28,529 nt of DNA from NCBI GenBank assembly GCA_045810285.1, contig JBJMWE010000474.1, forward strand, positions 1 through 28,529, read 5' to 3'. The number at the start of each line of letters is the position of its first letter. The first letter of the stretch is position 1. Below are positions 21,889-28,529 of the stretch, piece by piece. The DNA is from Scleromatobacter sp045810285 (GTDB lineage Bacteria; Pseudomonadota; Gammaproteobacteria; Burkholderiales; Burkholderiaceae_C). The position numbers and the translations under genes were made by a program. The notes beneath the pieces were generated by a model. That model saw only the letters and a list, made by a program, of their open reading frames with translations. It was not told the origin of the DNA and did no database searches.

Positions 21889-22728
21889 ATGGACACCGTC
21901 TTGCCCCTCGCAGCCCCGTGGCAGCAGGGCGTGCTCGACCCGCACGGGCCGATCGCCGCTGCCGAGCGCACGATCCTGTTGAACGCCACCGTCATCATGC
22001 TGGCCGTGATCGTGCCGGTGATCGTGCTGACGCTCGTGTTCGCGTGGTGGTTCCGCGCGGGCAACCGCCGCGCGAAGCGCGATCCGGACTGGGCCTATTC
22101 GGGCGCGATCGAAGTCACCGTTTGGTCCATCCCCGCGCTCGTCATCCTGTTTCTCGGCGGCATCGCGTGGATCGGCTCGCACGACCTCGATCCGGCCAGG
22201 CCGGTGGCGTCGCGCCATCCGCCGTTGACGGTGCAGGTGGTGTCGCTGGACTGGAAGTGGCTGTTCATCTATCCAGACCTGGGCGTGGCGAGCGTGAACC
22301 GGATGGTCATCCCTGCAGGCACGCCGTTGCGGCTGCAATTGACATCGGCCAGCGTGATGAACAGCTTCTTCGTGCCGCAGCTGGGCTCGCAGATCTACAC
22401 GATGGGCGGCATGGCGACCACGCTGAACCTGCTGGCCGAACACCCCGGCACGTATACGGGCCTGTCGGCCAACTTCAGCGGCGACGGCTTCTCCGACATG
22501 CGCTTCGAGGCGGTCGCGCTGGGGCCGGACGACTTCGCTCGCTGGCTGGCCGGCGCCCGGCAAGGCTCGAAGGCGCTCGATGCGCGCAGCTATGCGGTGC
22601 TCGCGCGGCCGGGCGTCGCCGCCGCGCCATCCACCTACGCGCCGGTGGCGCCCGGCCTGTTCCACACGATCCTCGACGAGACGTCGAAGGCGCCCGCGGC
22701 GACGGGCATGCCGGCCATGGGAGGCTGA
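21889..22728 (+). CDS. cyoA: Cytochrome bo3 quinol oxidase subunit II (CyoA)
   Basis: This is a 279-residue subunit with two transmembrane helices (TVIMLAVIVPVIVLTLVFAWWF at about 36-57 and VTVWSIPALVILFLGGIAWI) followed by a periplasmic cupredoxin-like domain (VQVVSLDWKWLFIYPDLGVASVNRMVIPAGTPLRLQLTSASVMNSFFVPQLGSQIYTMGGM). The CuA cysteine and histidine ligands of cytochrome c oxidases are absent, which marks a quinol oxidase. CyoA is normally a lipoprotein. Here the residues before VLDPHGPIAAAERT are PWQQG, with no lipobox cysteine and no signal peptide, at least from this ATG. It is followed by cyoB after 3 bp. Confidence 0.92.
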   Translation: MDTVLPLAAPWQQGVLDPHGPIAAAERTILLNATVIMLAVIVPVIVLTLVFAWWFRAGNRRAKRDPDWAYSGAIEVTVWSIPALVILFLGGIAWIGSHDLDPARPVASRHPPLTVQVVSLDWKWLFIYPDLGVASVNRMVIPAGTPLRLQLTSASVMNSFFVPQLGSQIYTMGGMATTLNLLAEHPGTYTGLSANFSGDGFSDMRFEAVALGPDDFARWLAGARQGSKALDARSYAVLARPGVAAAPSTYAPVAPGLFHTILDETSKAPAATGMPAMGG

Positions 22729-22731
22729 CGA

Positions 22732-24696
22732 ATGGGCAAGCTGACCTGGGACGCGATCCCGCTGCACGAGCCGATCCCGCTGGTCTCGGGCGCCGTGGTG
22801 GTGCTGGTGCTGCTCGCCGTGCTGGGGCTGGTCACGCTCAAGGGCTGGTGGCCGACCTTGTGGCGCGAATGGATCACCAGCACCGACCACAAGCGCATCG
22901 GCGTGATGTACGTGCTGCTGGCCATCGTGATGCTGGTGCGCGGCTTCGCCGACGCCCTGATGATGCGCGCGCAGCTGGCGCTGGCCGCGGGGAACGCCCG
23001 CGGATACCTGCCGCCGGCGCACTTCGACCAGGTCTTCTCGGCGCACGGCACGATCATGATCTTCTTCGTGGGCATGGCCTTCATGGTCGGCCTGATGAAC
23101 TTCGTGGTGCCCTTGCAGATCGGCGCCCGCGACGTCGCGTTCCCGGTGCTGAACTCGGTGAGCTTCTGGCTGACGGCGGCCGGCGCCCTGCTGATCAACG
23201 TGTCGCTGGTGGTAGGCGAATTCGCGCGCACGGGGTGGCTGGCCTACCCCCCGCTGTCCGAGTTGGCGTACTCGCCTGGCGTCGGCGTCGACTACTGGCT
23301 GTGGTCGCTGCAGATCTCCGGCGTGGGCACGCTGCTGTCGGGCATCAACCTGACCACCACCATCCTGAAGATGCGCACGCCCGGCATGGGCTACAGCCGC
23401 ATGCCGATCTTCACGTGGACGGCGCTGGCGTCGAACCTGCTGATCATCGCGGCGTTTCCCATCCTCACCGGCACGCTGGCCATGCTGGCGCTCGACCGCT
23501 ACCTCGGCTTCCACTTCTTCACGAACGAACTGGGCGGCAACATGATGATGTACGTCAACCTCATCTGGGCCTGGGGCCATCCGGAGGTCTACATCCTGGT
23601 GCTGCCGGCGTTCGGCATCTTTTCCGAGGTGTTTCCCACCTTCTCGGCCAAGCGCCTGTTCGGCTACCGCTCGTTGGCCGCGGCGACCATGGGGATCTGC
23701 GTCATCTCGTTCATGGTCTGGCTGCACCACTTCTTCACGATGGGCGCGGGCGCGGACGTCAACGCCTTCTTCGGCATCGCCACCACGATCATCGCCATCC
23801 CGACCGGGGTCAAGATCTTCAACTGGCTGTTCACGATGTACGGCGGCACGCTGCGCTTCGAGGTGCCCCTGATGTGGGCCATCGGCTTCATCCTGCTGTT
23901 CGTCATCGGGGGGGCGACCGGCGTGCTGCTGGCCATCCCGCCGGCCGACTTCCAGTTGCACAACAGCCAGTTCCTCGTCGCGCACTTCCATAACGTCATC
24001 ATCCCCGGCGTGCTGTTCGGGGCGTTCGCGGGTTACAACTACTGGTTCCCCAAGGCCTTCGGTTTCCGCCTGCATCGCGGCCTGGGCGTGGCGTCGTTCT
24101 GGTGCTGGTTCATCGGCTTCGTGCTGGCATTCATGCCCCTGTACCTGCTGGGCCTGGCCGGCGCGACGCGCCGCATGCAGCACTACCCGGAGACGCAGTG
24201 GCAACCGCTGATGATCGTCGCCTTCATCGGGGCGCTCGTCATCCTCGCCGGCATCGTGCTGATCCTCGTGCAGCTGTTCGTGAGCATCCGGCAGCGCGAG
24301 CGGCTGCGCGACGCCACCGGCGACCCGTGGGACGGCCGCACGCTGGAATGGTCCACGCGGTCGCCGCCGCCCGCCTGGAACTTCTCCGTGCTGCCGCAGG
24401 TGGACGGCATCGACGCGTTGTGGGAGGCCAAGCGTTGCAACGGGGGCGCGCTGAAGCCGGCGGCCGGCGAGGGCGGCAAGCCGCTGCACCTGCCCCGGCC
24501 GACACCGCTGGGCGTCGTGATCGCGTTCCTCGCGTTCTTCGGCGGTTTCGGCGCCGTGTGGCACATCGCCTGGATGGCCTGGGGCGCGCTGGCCGGCATC
24601 GTTGCCGCCTGCCTGGTGCGCGCGTGGAATACCGACGGCGAGGTGGAGATCGACCCGGGCCAGATCGCCGCGTTCGAGCGGGGGGCGCAGGCATGA
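22732..24696 (+). CDS. cyoB: Cytochrome bo3 quinol oxidase subunit I (CyoB)
   Basis: This is the 654-residue catalytic heme-copper subunit with about 15 transmembrane helices. Quinol-site residues R70, D74, H97 and Q100 match E. coli R71, D75, H98 and Q101. The copper/cross-link motif GHPEVY (H283, E285, Y287), the WLHHFF pair, the K-channel lysine in PTGVKIFNW and the heme ligands VAHFHNV are intact, as is D134 at the D-channel entry. It therefore appears fully functional as a proton-pumping ubiquinol oxidase. The last codon overlaps the first 62-bp repeat unit in ATGA (24693-24696). Confidence 0.97.
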   Translation: MGKLTWDAIPLHEPIPLVSGAVVVLVLLAVLGLVTLKGWWPTLWREWITSTDHKRIGVMYVLLAIVMLVRGFADALMMRAQLALAAGNARGYLPPAHFDQVFSAHGTIMIFFVGMAFMVGLMNFVVPLQIGARDVAFPVLNSVSFWLTAAGALLINVSLVVGEFARTGWLAYPPLSELAYSPGVGVDYWLWSLQISGVGTLLSGINLTTTILKMRTPGMGYSRMPIFTWTALASNLLIIAAFPILTGTLAMLALDRYLGFHFFTNELGGNMMMYVNLIWAWGHPEVYILVLPAFGIFSEVFPTFSAKRLFGYRSLAAATMGICVISFMVWLHHFFTMGAGADVNAFFGIATTIIAIPTGVKIFNWLFTMYGGTLRFEVPLMWAIGFILLFVIGGATGVLLAIPPADFQLHNSQFLVAHFHNVIIPGVLFGAFAGYNYWFPKAFGFRLHRGLGVASFWCWFIGFVLAFMPLYLLGLAGATRRMQHYPETQWQPLMIVAFIGALVILAGIVLILVQLFVSIRQRERLRDATGDPWDGRTLEWSTRSPPPAWNFSVLPQVDGIDALWEAKRCNGGALKPAAGEGGKPLHLPRPTPLGVVIAFLAFFGGFGAVWHIAWMAWGALAGIVAACLVRAWNTDGEVEIDPGQIAAFERGAQA

Positions 24697-24754
24697 GCGC
24701 CGCCCGGCCGCCCGAAGGCGCTCGCTCCGCAGTCCGCAGGACGGAGGTTGCCTC
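24693..24754 (+). repeat. 62-bp translational-coupler repeat, copy A (after cyoB)
   Basis: This is the first of two tandem units. Its ATG overlaps the cyoB stop (ATGA). The 21-codon mini-ORF (24693-24758, beginning MSAARPPEGARSAV) ends in a TGA that overlaps the ATG of the next unit. GGAGG at 24743-24747 is 7 nt before that ATG. The first 40 bp are identical to copy B. Confidence 0.9.
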
Positions 24755-24816
24755 ATGAGCGCCGCCCGGCCGCCCGAAGGCGCTCGCTCCGCAGCCGACA
24801 GGCGGAGGGTAGTCCG
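24755..24816 (+). repeat. 62-bp translational-coupler repeat, copy B (before cyoC)
   Basis: This is the second tandem unit, exactly 62 bp after copy A. Its 21-codon mini-ORF (24755-24820, beginning MSAARPPEGARSAA) ends in a TGA overlapping the cyoC GTG as GTGA (24817-24820). GGAGGG at 24804-24809 serves as the cyoC ribosome site. The 3' third differs from copy A by several bases. Confidence 0.9.
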
Positions 24817-25437
24817 GTGAACGCCGTCGCGGCCGCGGACGTCCGCGATGCCGGGGTGCCCGTCTCCGAACGCGGCCCGTCTCCGCGCAAGGTGATCATC
24901 AGCTACGGGTTCTGGCTGTTCCTGCTCAGCGACATCATCGTGTTCTCGGCCTTCTTCGCGGCGTATGCCGTGCTCGCGGGCCGCGACGCCGGCGGCCCGC
25001 GCGGCGCACAGCTGTTCGATCGCGGCCATGTGCTCGTGGAGACCGGCTGCCTGCTGTTCTCAAGCTTCGCCTGCGCGATGATGTCGGTGGCCGTCGAGCT
25101 GCGCCAGCGCGGACTGATGGTGCTCGGCGCCGCACTGACCTTCGCGCTGGGGGCGGCCTTCCTCGCCCTGGAGCTCGCGGAGTTCGGCGACATGCTGGCG
25201 CACGGCGCCACGCCGGAGCGCAGCGCGTTCCTGTCCGCCTTCTTCGCGCTGGTGGGCCTGCATGGCCTGCACGTGGCCACCGGCCTCGCGTGGCTGGTCG
25301 TGATGATGGCGCAGGTCTTCACGCTGGGGTGGCGGCCGATGGTGCTGTGCCGGCTGGCCTGCTTCAGTCTGTTCTGGCACGCGCTGGACATCGTCTGGAT
25401 CGGCGTGTTCACCATCGTCTACCTGGGAGCGCGCTGA
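24817..25437 (+). CDS. cyoC: Cytochrome bo3 quinol oxidase subunit III (CyoC)
   Basis: This is a 206-residue protein with five hydrophobic helices, starting at ISYGFWLFLLSDIIVFSAFFAAYAVL. It continues through LLFSSFACAMMSVAVE, MVLGAALTFALGAAFLALE and SAFFALVGLHGLHVATGLAWLVVMMAQVF to a C-terminal LFWHALDIVWIGVFTIVYLG, the standard subunit III ending. The conserved Glu in helix III (FLALELAEF) is present. It is a structural subunit of the oxidase. The GTG start is chosen because GGAGGG lies 7 nt upstream and it follows the tandem repeat units precisely. The repeats separate it from cyoB, whereas cyoA-cyoB and cyoC-cyoD are directly joined. Confidence 0.95.
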   Translation: MNAVAAADVRDAGVPVSERGPSPRKVIISYGFWLFLLSDIIVFSAFFAAYAVLAGRDAGGPRGAQLFDRGHVLVETGCLLFSSFACAMMSVAVELRQRGLMVLGAALTFALGAAFLALELAEFGDMLAHGATPERSAFLSAFFALVGLHGLHVATGLAWLVVMMAQVFTLGWRPMVLCRLACFSLFWHALDIVWIGVFTIVYLGAR

Positions 25438-25826
25438 TGGACGAACGCGACGAGCGCCACGAGCAGTCCGCGGGACACGAGCAGCCGGGGCAGTCGCCCG
25501 ACTGGAGGACCGGCCTGGTCAAGCCGCTCATGGGCCTGGCCGCGTCCATCGTGCTGACGCTGGCGTCGTTCTGGGCCGCCGGCACGCCGCTGGTGTGGGG
25601 GCCCGGCGTGCCGGTGTTGCTGGCCGCGCTGGCGATCGGCCAGATGGGCGTGCACCTCGTGTTCTTCCTGCACGTGTCCAGCGGTCCGGAGAGCACCAAC
25701 ACGATCCTCGCGCTGGCCTTCGGCGTGTTCGTCGTGGCGCTGGTGGTGTTCGGCTCGCTGATCATCATGGCCAACCTCGACGCCGGCATGTGCGGGATGC
25801 ACGGCTCGCCGTCCTGCGGGCGCTGA
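25437..25826 (+). CDS. cyoD: Cytochrome bo3 quinol oxidase subunit IV (CyoD)
   Basis: This is a 129-residue protein. A hydrophilic N-terminus rich in Glu/His/Gln (residues 1-28) precedes three transmembrane helices (LMGLAASIVLTLASFWAA, VPVLLAALAIGQMGVHLVFFLHV, TILALAFGVFVVALVVFGSLIIMANL). The motif GQMGVHLVFFLHV is typical of CyoD, which helps assemble the CuB site. The C-terminus carries a small Cys/Met/His cluster (MCGMHGSPSC) that could bind copper. The ATG overlaps the cyoC stop (TGATG at 25435-25439). No cyoE (heme O synthase) follows. Confidence 0.93.
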   Translation: MDERDERHEQSAGHEQPGQSPDWRTGLVKPLMGLAASIVLTLASFWAAGTPLVWGPGVPVLLAALAIGQMGVHLVFFLHVSSGPESTNTILALAFGVFVVALVVFGSLIIMANLDAGMCGMHGSPSCGR

Positions 25827-25873
25827 GCCGCTCCGCAACTGGGCGCGCTCCACCCGCCGGCAGCTGCTGGAAA

Positions 25874-25906
25874 CCCGCTGTTCGTCGCAATCGCGACACG
25901 AGCGGG
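25874..25906 (+). terminator. Possible hairpin after cyoD
   Basis: CCCGCT pairs with AGCGGG at the base and GTCGC pairs with GCGAC near a small AAT loop, with a mismatch bulge between. There is no U-run, so this is at best a weak or Rho-assisted terminator. It lies in the 126-bp gap before the MocR-type gene. Confidence 0.3.
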
Positions 25907-25952
25907 CGGCCGTGTTGCTAGATTGTTCGGCATCGCGTGTCTCTCCTGGTGA

Positions 25953-27416
25953 ATGGTCGAGCAGATGCATTTGCAATTGGACAACAAGGGGCCGAAGCAC
26001 GAACAGCTGGCGCGCTCGTTGCGGCAGGCGATCCGCAGCGGCCAGCTCCAGTCGGGCAGCAAGCTGCCGTCGACCCGGATGCTGTCCGAGAACCTCGGGC
26101 TCTCCCGCAACACGGTGCTGCGGGCGTACGAGCAGCTGCGCATCGAGCGCCTGGGCGTCATGCGCGAGGGCTCGGGCACCTACGTCAGCGACGTGCGGTT
26201 CCCGCACGGGCCTGTCGCGCTGCCCCGCAGCGTCGAGGCGCAGTCCGCGTACGCGGCGCGGCTGCGGGAGCTGCCGCCCCTGACGCTGGGCGGCGCCGCG
26301 CCCGGGCTGCGCTACGACCTCCAGTACGGCGCGCCGTTGGTCAACACCAAGCTGGTCAGCGCGTGGGGCACGGCGCTGGCCACCGCGGCGGCGACCACAA
26401 GCACCGGCTATCCGCCGGCGCAAGGCCTGCCGGAGCTGCGCGAGGCCATCGCGCGCTTCCTCGCGACCTGGCGGGGCGTGGTTGCCGACCCGCGTGACAT
26501 CGTCGTCGTCAGCGGCACCCAGCAGGCCCTGTCGCTGGTGGCCCGCATCGTGCTCGACGCGGGCGCGACGGCGGCCATGGAGGATCCGCACTACGAGCTG
26601 GCGCTGCACTGCCTGCGCGCGCATGGGGCCGACGTGGCCGCGGTGCGCACCGACGGCGAGGGCCTGGTCGTCGACGAGCTGCCCGACGACGCGCGCCTGG
26701 TGCACGTGACGCCCTCCCACCAGTTCCCGGCCGGCAGGACGATGTCCTTGAGCCGCCGGCGGCAGCTCCTGGCGTTCGCCGAGGCGCATTCGAGCTGGAT
26801 CTTCGAGGACGACTACGACGGCGAGCTGAGCTACAGCGCCAAGCCGATCCCGGCGCTGCGCTCCCTGGACACGGACGGCCGGGTGATCTACGTCGGCAGC
26901 TTCTCCAAGATGATGTTCCCCTCGCTGCGGCTGGCCTACGTCGTCTGCCCGGCCGGCCTGCGCAAGGATCTCGTCCGCGCCAAGATGCTGGAGGACCTCG
27001 GCTGCCCGGCCATCGAGCAGGCGGCGATGCACCTGCTGTTCAAGCGCGGCGCCTTCGAGCGCCATCTCAGCGCCACCGTCGTCGAGCTGCGGCGCCGGCG
27101 CTCCGCGCTGTTCGCCGGCCTGGAGCGCCACGCCGCGGGGCTCATCCAGGCCGACGATTCGGAGCTGGGCATGCATGTCATCGGCTGGCTCGCGGACTTC
27201 GACCTGCCGCGGCTGGATCGCCTCATCGCGGCGGCCCGCGCGCAGGGGCTGGGACTGCGTCCCGTCCACCTCTACTACCGGGTGCCGCCGCCCCGGCTCG
27301 GCCTGCTGCTGGGGTTCGCCGGCCTGTTCCCGGGCCAGATCGAGGAGGCGACGAAGATCCTGGGCGGCTGCCTGCGTGCGTTGTGCGGCGGGCGACAGCT
27401 TGAAGACAGCAAGTGA
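25953..27416 (+). CDS. MocR/PdxR-type regulator (GntR DNA-binding domain fused to aminotransferase fold)
   Basis: This is a 487-residue protein. The GntR winged helix occupies residues about 12-80 (KHEQLARSLRQAIRSGQLQSGSKLPSTRMLSENLGLSRNTVLRAYEQLRIERLGVMREGSGTYV). After a linker, a fold-type I aminotransferase domain runs to the end. Its PLP lysine is K319 (YVGSFSKMMFPSLRLAYVV), and other cofactor residues lie in GTQQALSLVARIVL, FEDDYDGELSY and HVTPSHQFPAG. Such regulators sense PLP or an amino compound; PdxR activates PLP synthesis genes. No divergently transcribed target gene is present, since cyoD ends upstream, so its regulon is unknown. The ATG at 25953 is used, with an in-frame ATG at 25965 possible. 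Confidence 0.92.
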   Translation: MVEQMHLQLDNKGPKHEQLARSLRQAIRSGQLQSGSKLPSTRMLSENLGLSRNTVLRAYEQLRIERLGVMREGSGTYVSDVRFPHGPVALPRSVEAQSAYAARLRELPPLTLGGAAPGLRYDLQYGAPLVNTKLVSAWGTALATAAATTSTGYPPAQGLPELREAIARFLATWRGVVADPRDIVVVSGTQQALSLVARIVLDAGATAAMEDPHYELALHCLRAHGADVAAVRTDGEGLVVDELPDDARLVHVTPSHQFPAGRTMSLSRRRQLLAFAEAHSSWIFEDDYDGELSYSAKPIPALRSLDTDGRVIYVGSFSKMMFPSLRLAYVVCPAGLRKDLVRAKMLEDLGCPAIEQAAMHLLFKRGAFERHLSATVVELRRRRSALFAGLERHAAGLIQADDSELGMHVIGWLADFDLPRLDRLIAAARAQGLGLRPVHLYYRVPPPRLGLLLGFAGLFPGQIEEATKILGGCLRALCGGRQLEDSK

Positions 27417-27579
27417 TACCTTGGATTTGGACAAATGTGGTTCCTTTCGGCTGTCGATGACGCTCTAAAGTGACCTCGATGTCGCCCCGTCGGCACCGCT
27501 GCAGCCAGCGTTGACCGGCCCGCGCCATCCCGTGCGATTCGAGTCCGATTGCCGCGGCAATGCGCCTGGAGCAACTACG

Positions 27580-28278
27580 ATGTTCGCCCTTCAGCACGAC
27601 GCCCCGTTTGCCCGCCTGGTGCCCTCGCGCGAGGTGCGTCCGGGCATGCCGATCCGCGTGCTGACGGTCGGCGACGATCCGCTGGTGCATGAAGGCATCC
27701 GCGCGCTGCTCGGCGCCGAGGACGACATGGAACTGCTCGGCGAAGTGGGCAGCGACGAATTCGAGTCCATCCGCTTGACGAGCCTCCAGCCGCTGGTGGT
27801 GCTGATGGGAACCGAGCTGTCGGGCCATGGCAGCGTGCGCGCGATCGCCCGGCTGCAGGCGGTCGATCCGTCGGCGCGCGTCATCGTGATCGCCGCGCGC
27901 AGCGGGGACGTGCGCACGCGCCGGGCGATCGACGCCGGCGCGCATGGGTGCCTGCTGTCGTCCAACGTGCGGGGCGTGCTGGCCCAGGCCATCCGCGCGG
28001 TGGCGTCCGGCCGCCGTTTCATCGACGGCGAGTCCGCCATCGAGCTGATGCAGAGCCGCTCCGAGGAGGACCTGAAGGCGCGCGAGATCCAGGTGCTCGA
28101 GCTCGTCGCCGCCGGCAAGGCGAACAAGGAGATCGCCTTCGAGCTGTCCACGACCGAGGGCACCGTGAAGAACTACGTCAAGCGCATCCTCGGCAAGCTG
28201 CATGCATCCGACCGGACCCACGCCGTCGTCATCGGCATCGCGCGCGGCATCATCGAGATCGGCGCGATCTCGTCGTGA
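27580..28278 (+). CDS. NarL/LuxR-family regulator with degenerate receiver domain
   Basis: This is a 232-residue protein. An N-terminal extension of 23 residues precedes a receiver-like domain (PIRVLTVGDDPLVHEGIRALLGAEDDMELLGEVG). The acidic pair D32/D33 is kept. However, the phospho-acceptor Asp is Gly77 (PLVVLMGTELSG, usually VVLMD), the Thr/Ser is Ala105, and the conserved Lys is Ser127 (GCLLSSN, usually YLLKD). The C-terminal LuxR helix-turn-helix is intact (LKAREIQVLELVAAGKANKEIAFELSTTEGTVKNYVKRILGKL). It therefore cannot be switched by standard phosphorylation. It may be constitutive or sense something else. GGAG lies about 9 nt before the ATG at 27580. An ATG at 27646 would remove the extension. 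Confidence 0.88.
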   Translation: MFALQHDAPFARLVPSREVRPGMPIRVLTVGDDPLVHEGIRALLGAEDDMELLGEVGSDEFESIRLTSLQPLVVLMGTELSGHGSVRAIARLQAVDPSARVIVIAARSGDVRTRRAIDAGAHGCLLSSNVRGVLAQAIRAVASGRRFIDGESAIELMQSRSEEDLKAREIQVLELVAAGKANKEIAFELSTTEGTVKNYVKRILGKLHASDRTHAVVIGIARGIIEIGAISS

Positions 28279-28296
28279 GCCTGGCGCAGGCTGAGC

Positions 28297-28311
28297 GCCG
28301 GCATCGCCGGC
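28297..28311 (+). terminator. Possible hairpin after the LuxR-type gene
   Basis: GCCGGC-ATC-GCCGGC is a 6-bp stem with a 3-nt loop, 18 bp after the stop. There is no U-run, so its role as a terminator is uncertain. Confidence 0.3.
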
Positions 28312-28346
28312 GGCAATCGATTCGCAGCCCTCGGGCGCCCCGGAAA

Positions 28347-28381
28347 TCGGCGATGAGCCAAGAAAAGGGTTCATCGCCGAA
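28347..28381 (+). repeat. TCGGCGATGA...TCATCGCCGA inverted repeat, copy 3
   Basis: Nine-base arms (28348-28356 and 28371-28379) surround an A-rich loop with GCCAAGAAAAGGGT. It matches, in opposite orientation, the elements at 564-596 and more weakly 841-873, and it leads directly into the second copy of the long dispersed repeat. Confidence 0.65.
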
Positions 28382-28467
28382 GTGCGGGGAGGCTGCCGGC
28401 GACGTGGCTGGCGGGGCGGGGCATCGCCTCACGGACAGGCTCATCCCTTGACCCGGTCATCCTGCGC
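28372..28467 (+). repeat. Long dispersed repeat, copy 2
   Basis: This is the counterpart of 386-481. The strongest block is the stretch starting CATCGCCTCACGGACAGG (from about 28422), which matches copy 1 over about 38 bp with one mismatch. It ends at the palindrome at 28459-28480. No gene is visible from 28279 to the window end. Confidence 0.8.
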
Positions 28468-28480
28468 GCAGTCGCAGGAT
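28459..28480. repeat. REP-like palindrome ATCCTGCG-N6-CGCAGGAT, copy 3
   Basis: The 8-bp arms are perfect and the loop is CGCAGT. It has the same core as 473-494 and 678-699 and is flanked by GTC and CC as in the copy at 678. Confidence 0.8.
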
Positions 28481-28529
28481 CCACCGCTGCCGGGCCGCCG
28501 CGTGCGTCATGGACCCGCTGCTCGCGGCG

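Noticed and set aside
21811..25029. A 1072-codon minus-strand open frame opposite cyoABC
   Set aside because: It is an antisense shadow of strongly recognised cyo genes. The translation is His/Arg/Asp-rich low complexity with no domain.
1..28529. CRISPR arrays, transposase genes, prophage or integron features
   Set aside because: No regularly spaced repeats, no transposase or integrase motifs, and no attachment-site duplications were found.

Overview
The window is very GC-rich DNA with dense, tightly packed genes. It most resembles a betaproteobacterial (Burkholderiales-type) chromosome. The grounds are codon usage, a tRNA-His with encoded CCA behind a PpiD-like C-terminus, a bo3-type quinol oxidase operon, a complete C-P lyase cluster with PhoB-type promoters, and dispersed short repeats. 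No phage, transposase or CRISPR array is visible. Names rest on motif recognition, not on database searches.

Layout. 1-380: the 3' end of a probable ppiD gene, a tRNA-His gene with its own -10 box, and a strong terminator. 381-959: a gene-free stretch of REP-like repeats whose relatives recur at the far right end (28347-28480). 960-2546 (minus): an outer-membrane barrel protein with a Cys-rich N-terminus and a DUF2946 protein, probably metal-related. 2739-5977 (plus): a GH15 glucoamylase/trehalase-like enzyme and an acyl-CoA dehydrogenase. 5981-9396 (minus): a YXWGXW-repeat envelope protein, an AAC(6')-like GNAT acetyltransferase, a ClcB-like CLC channel and an unrecognised two-helix membrane protein.

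9515-21814 is a phosphonate-use island. One plus-strand operon holds phnC-phnD-phnE and a PhnZ-type HD oxygenase, followed by a lipoprotein gene. A minus-strand operon holds phnG-H-I-J-K-L-M. A divergent plus-strand operon holds phnF, a DUF1045 2H phosphoesterase gene and phnN. Together they give uptake (PhnCDE), C-P bond cleavage (PhnGHIJ, with PhnK and PhnL), pyrophosphate release (PhnM) and PRPP formation (PhnN). phnP is missing, and the 2H phosphoesterase is a candidate stand-in. Both the phnC and phnG promoters show three 7-mers at 11-bp spacing (Pho box), a -10 box 10 bp further on, and a TCTAGATGA element. That element is a perfect 14-bp palindrome in front of phnG. Together these predict joint control by PhoB and PhnF.

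21889-25826 is cyoABCD (bo3 quinol oxidase). 25953-28278 holds a MocR-type GntR/aminotransferase regulator and a LuxR-type regulator whose receiver domain has lost its phosphorylation residues.

The most unusual signal is a 62-bp repeat unit found inside two operons: once between phnG and phnH, and twice in tandem between cyoB and cyoC. Each unit encodes a 21-residue mini-ORF. Its start overlaps the upstream stop as ATGA, its stop overlaps the next start (ATGA or GTGA), and it carries a Shine-Dalgarno sequence 7 nt before the next start. It behaves like a portable translational-coupling cassette.
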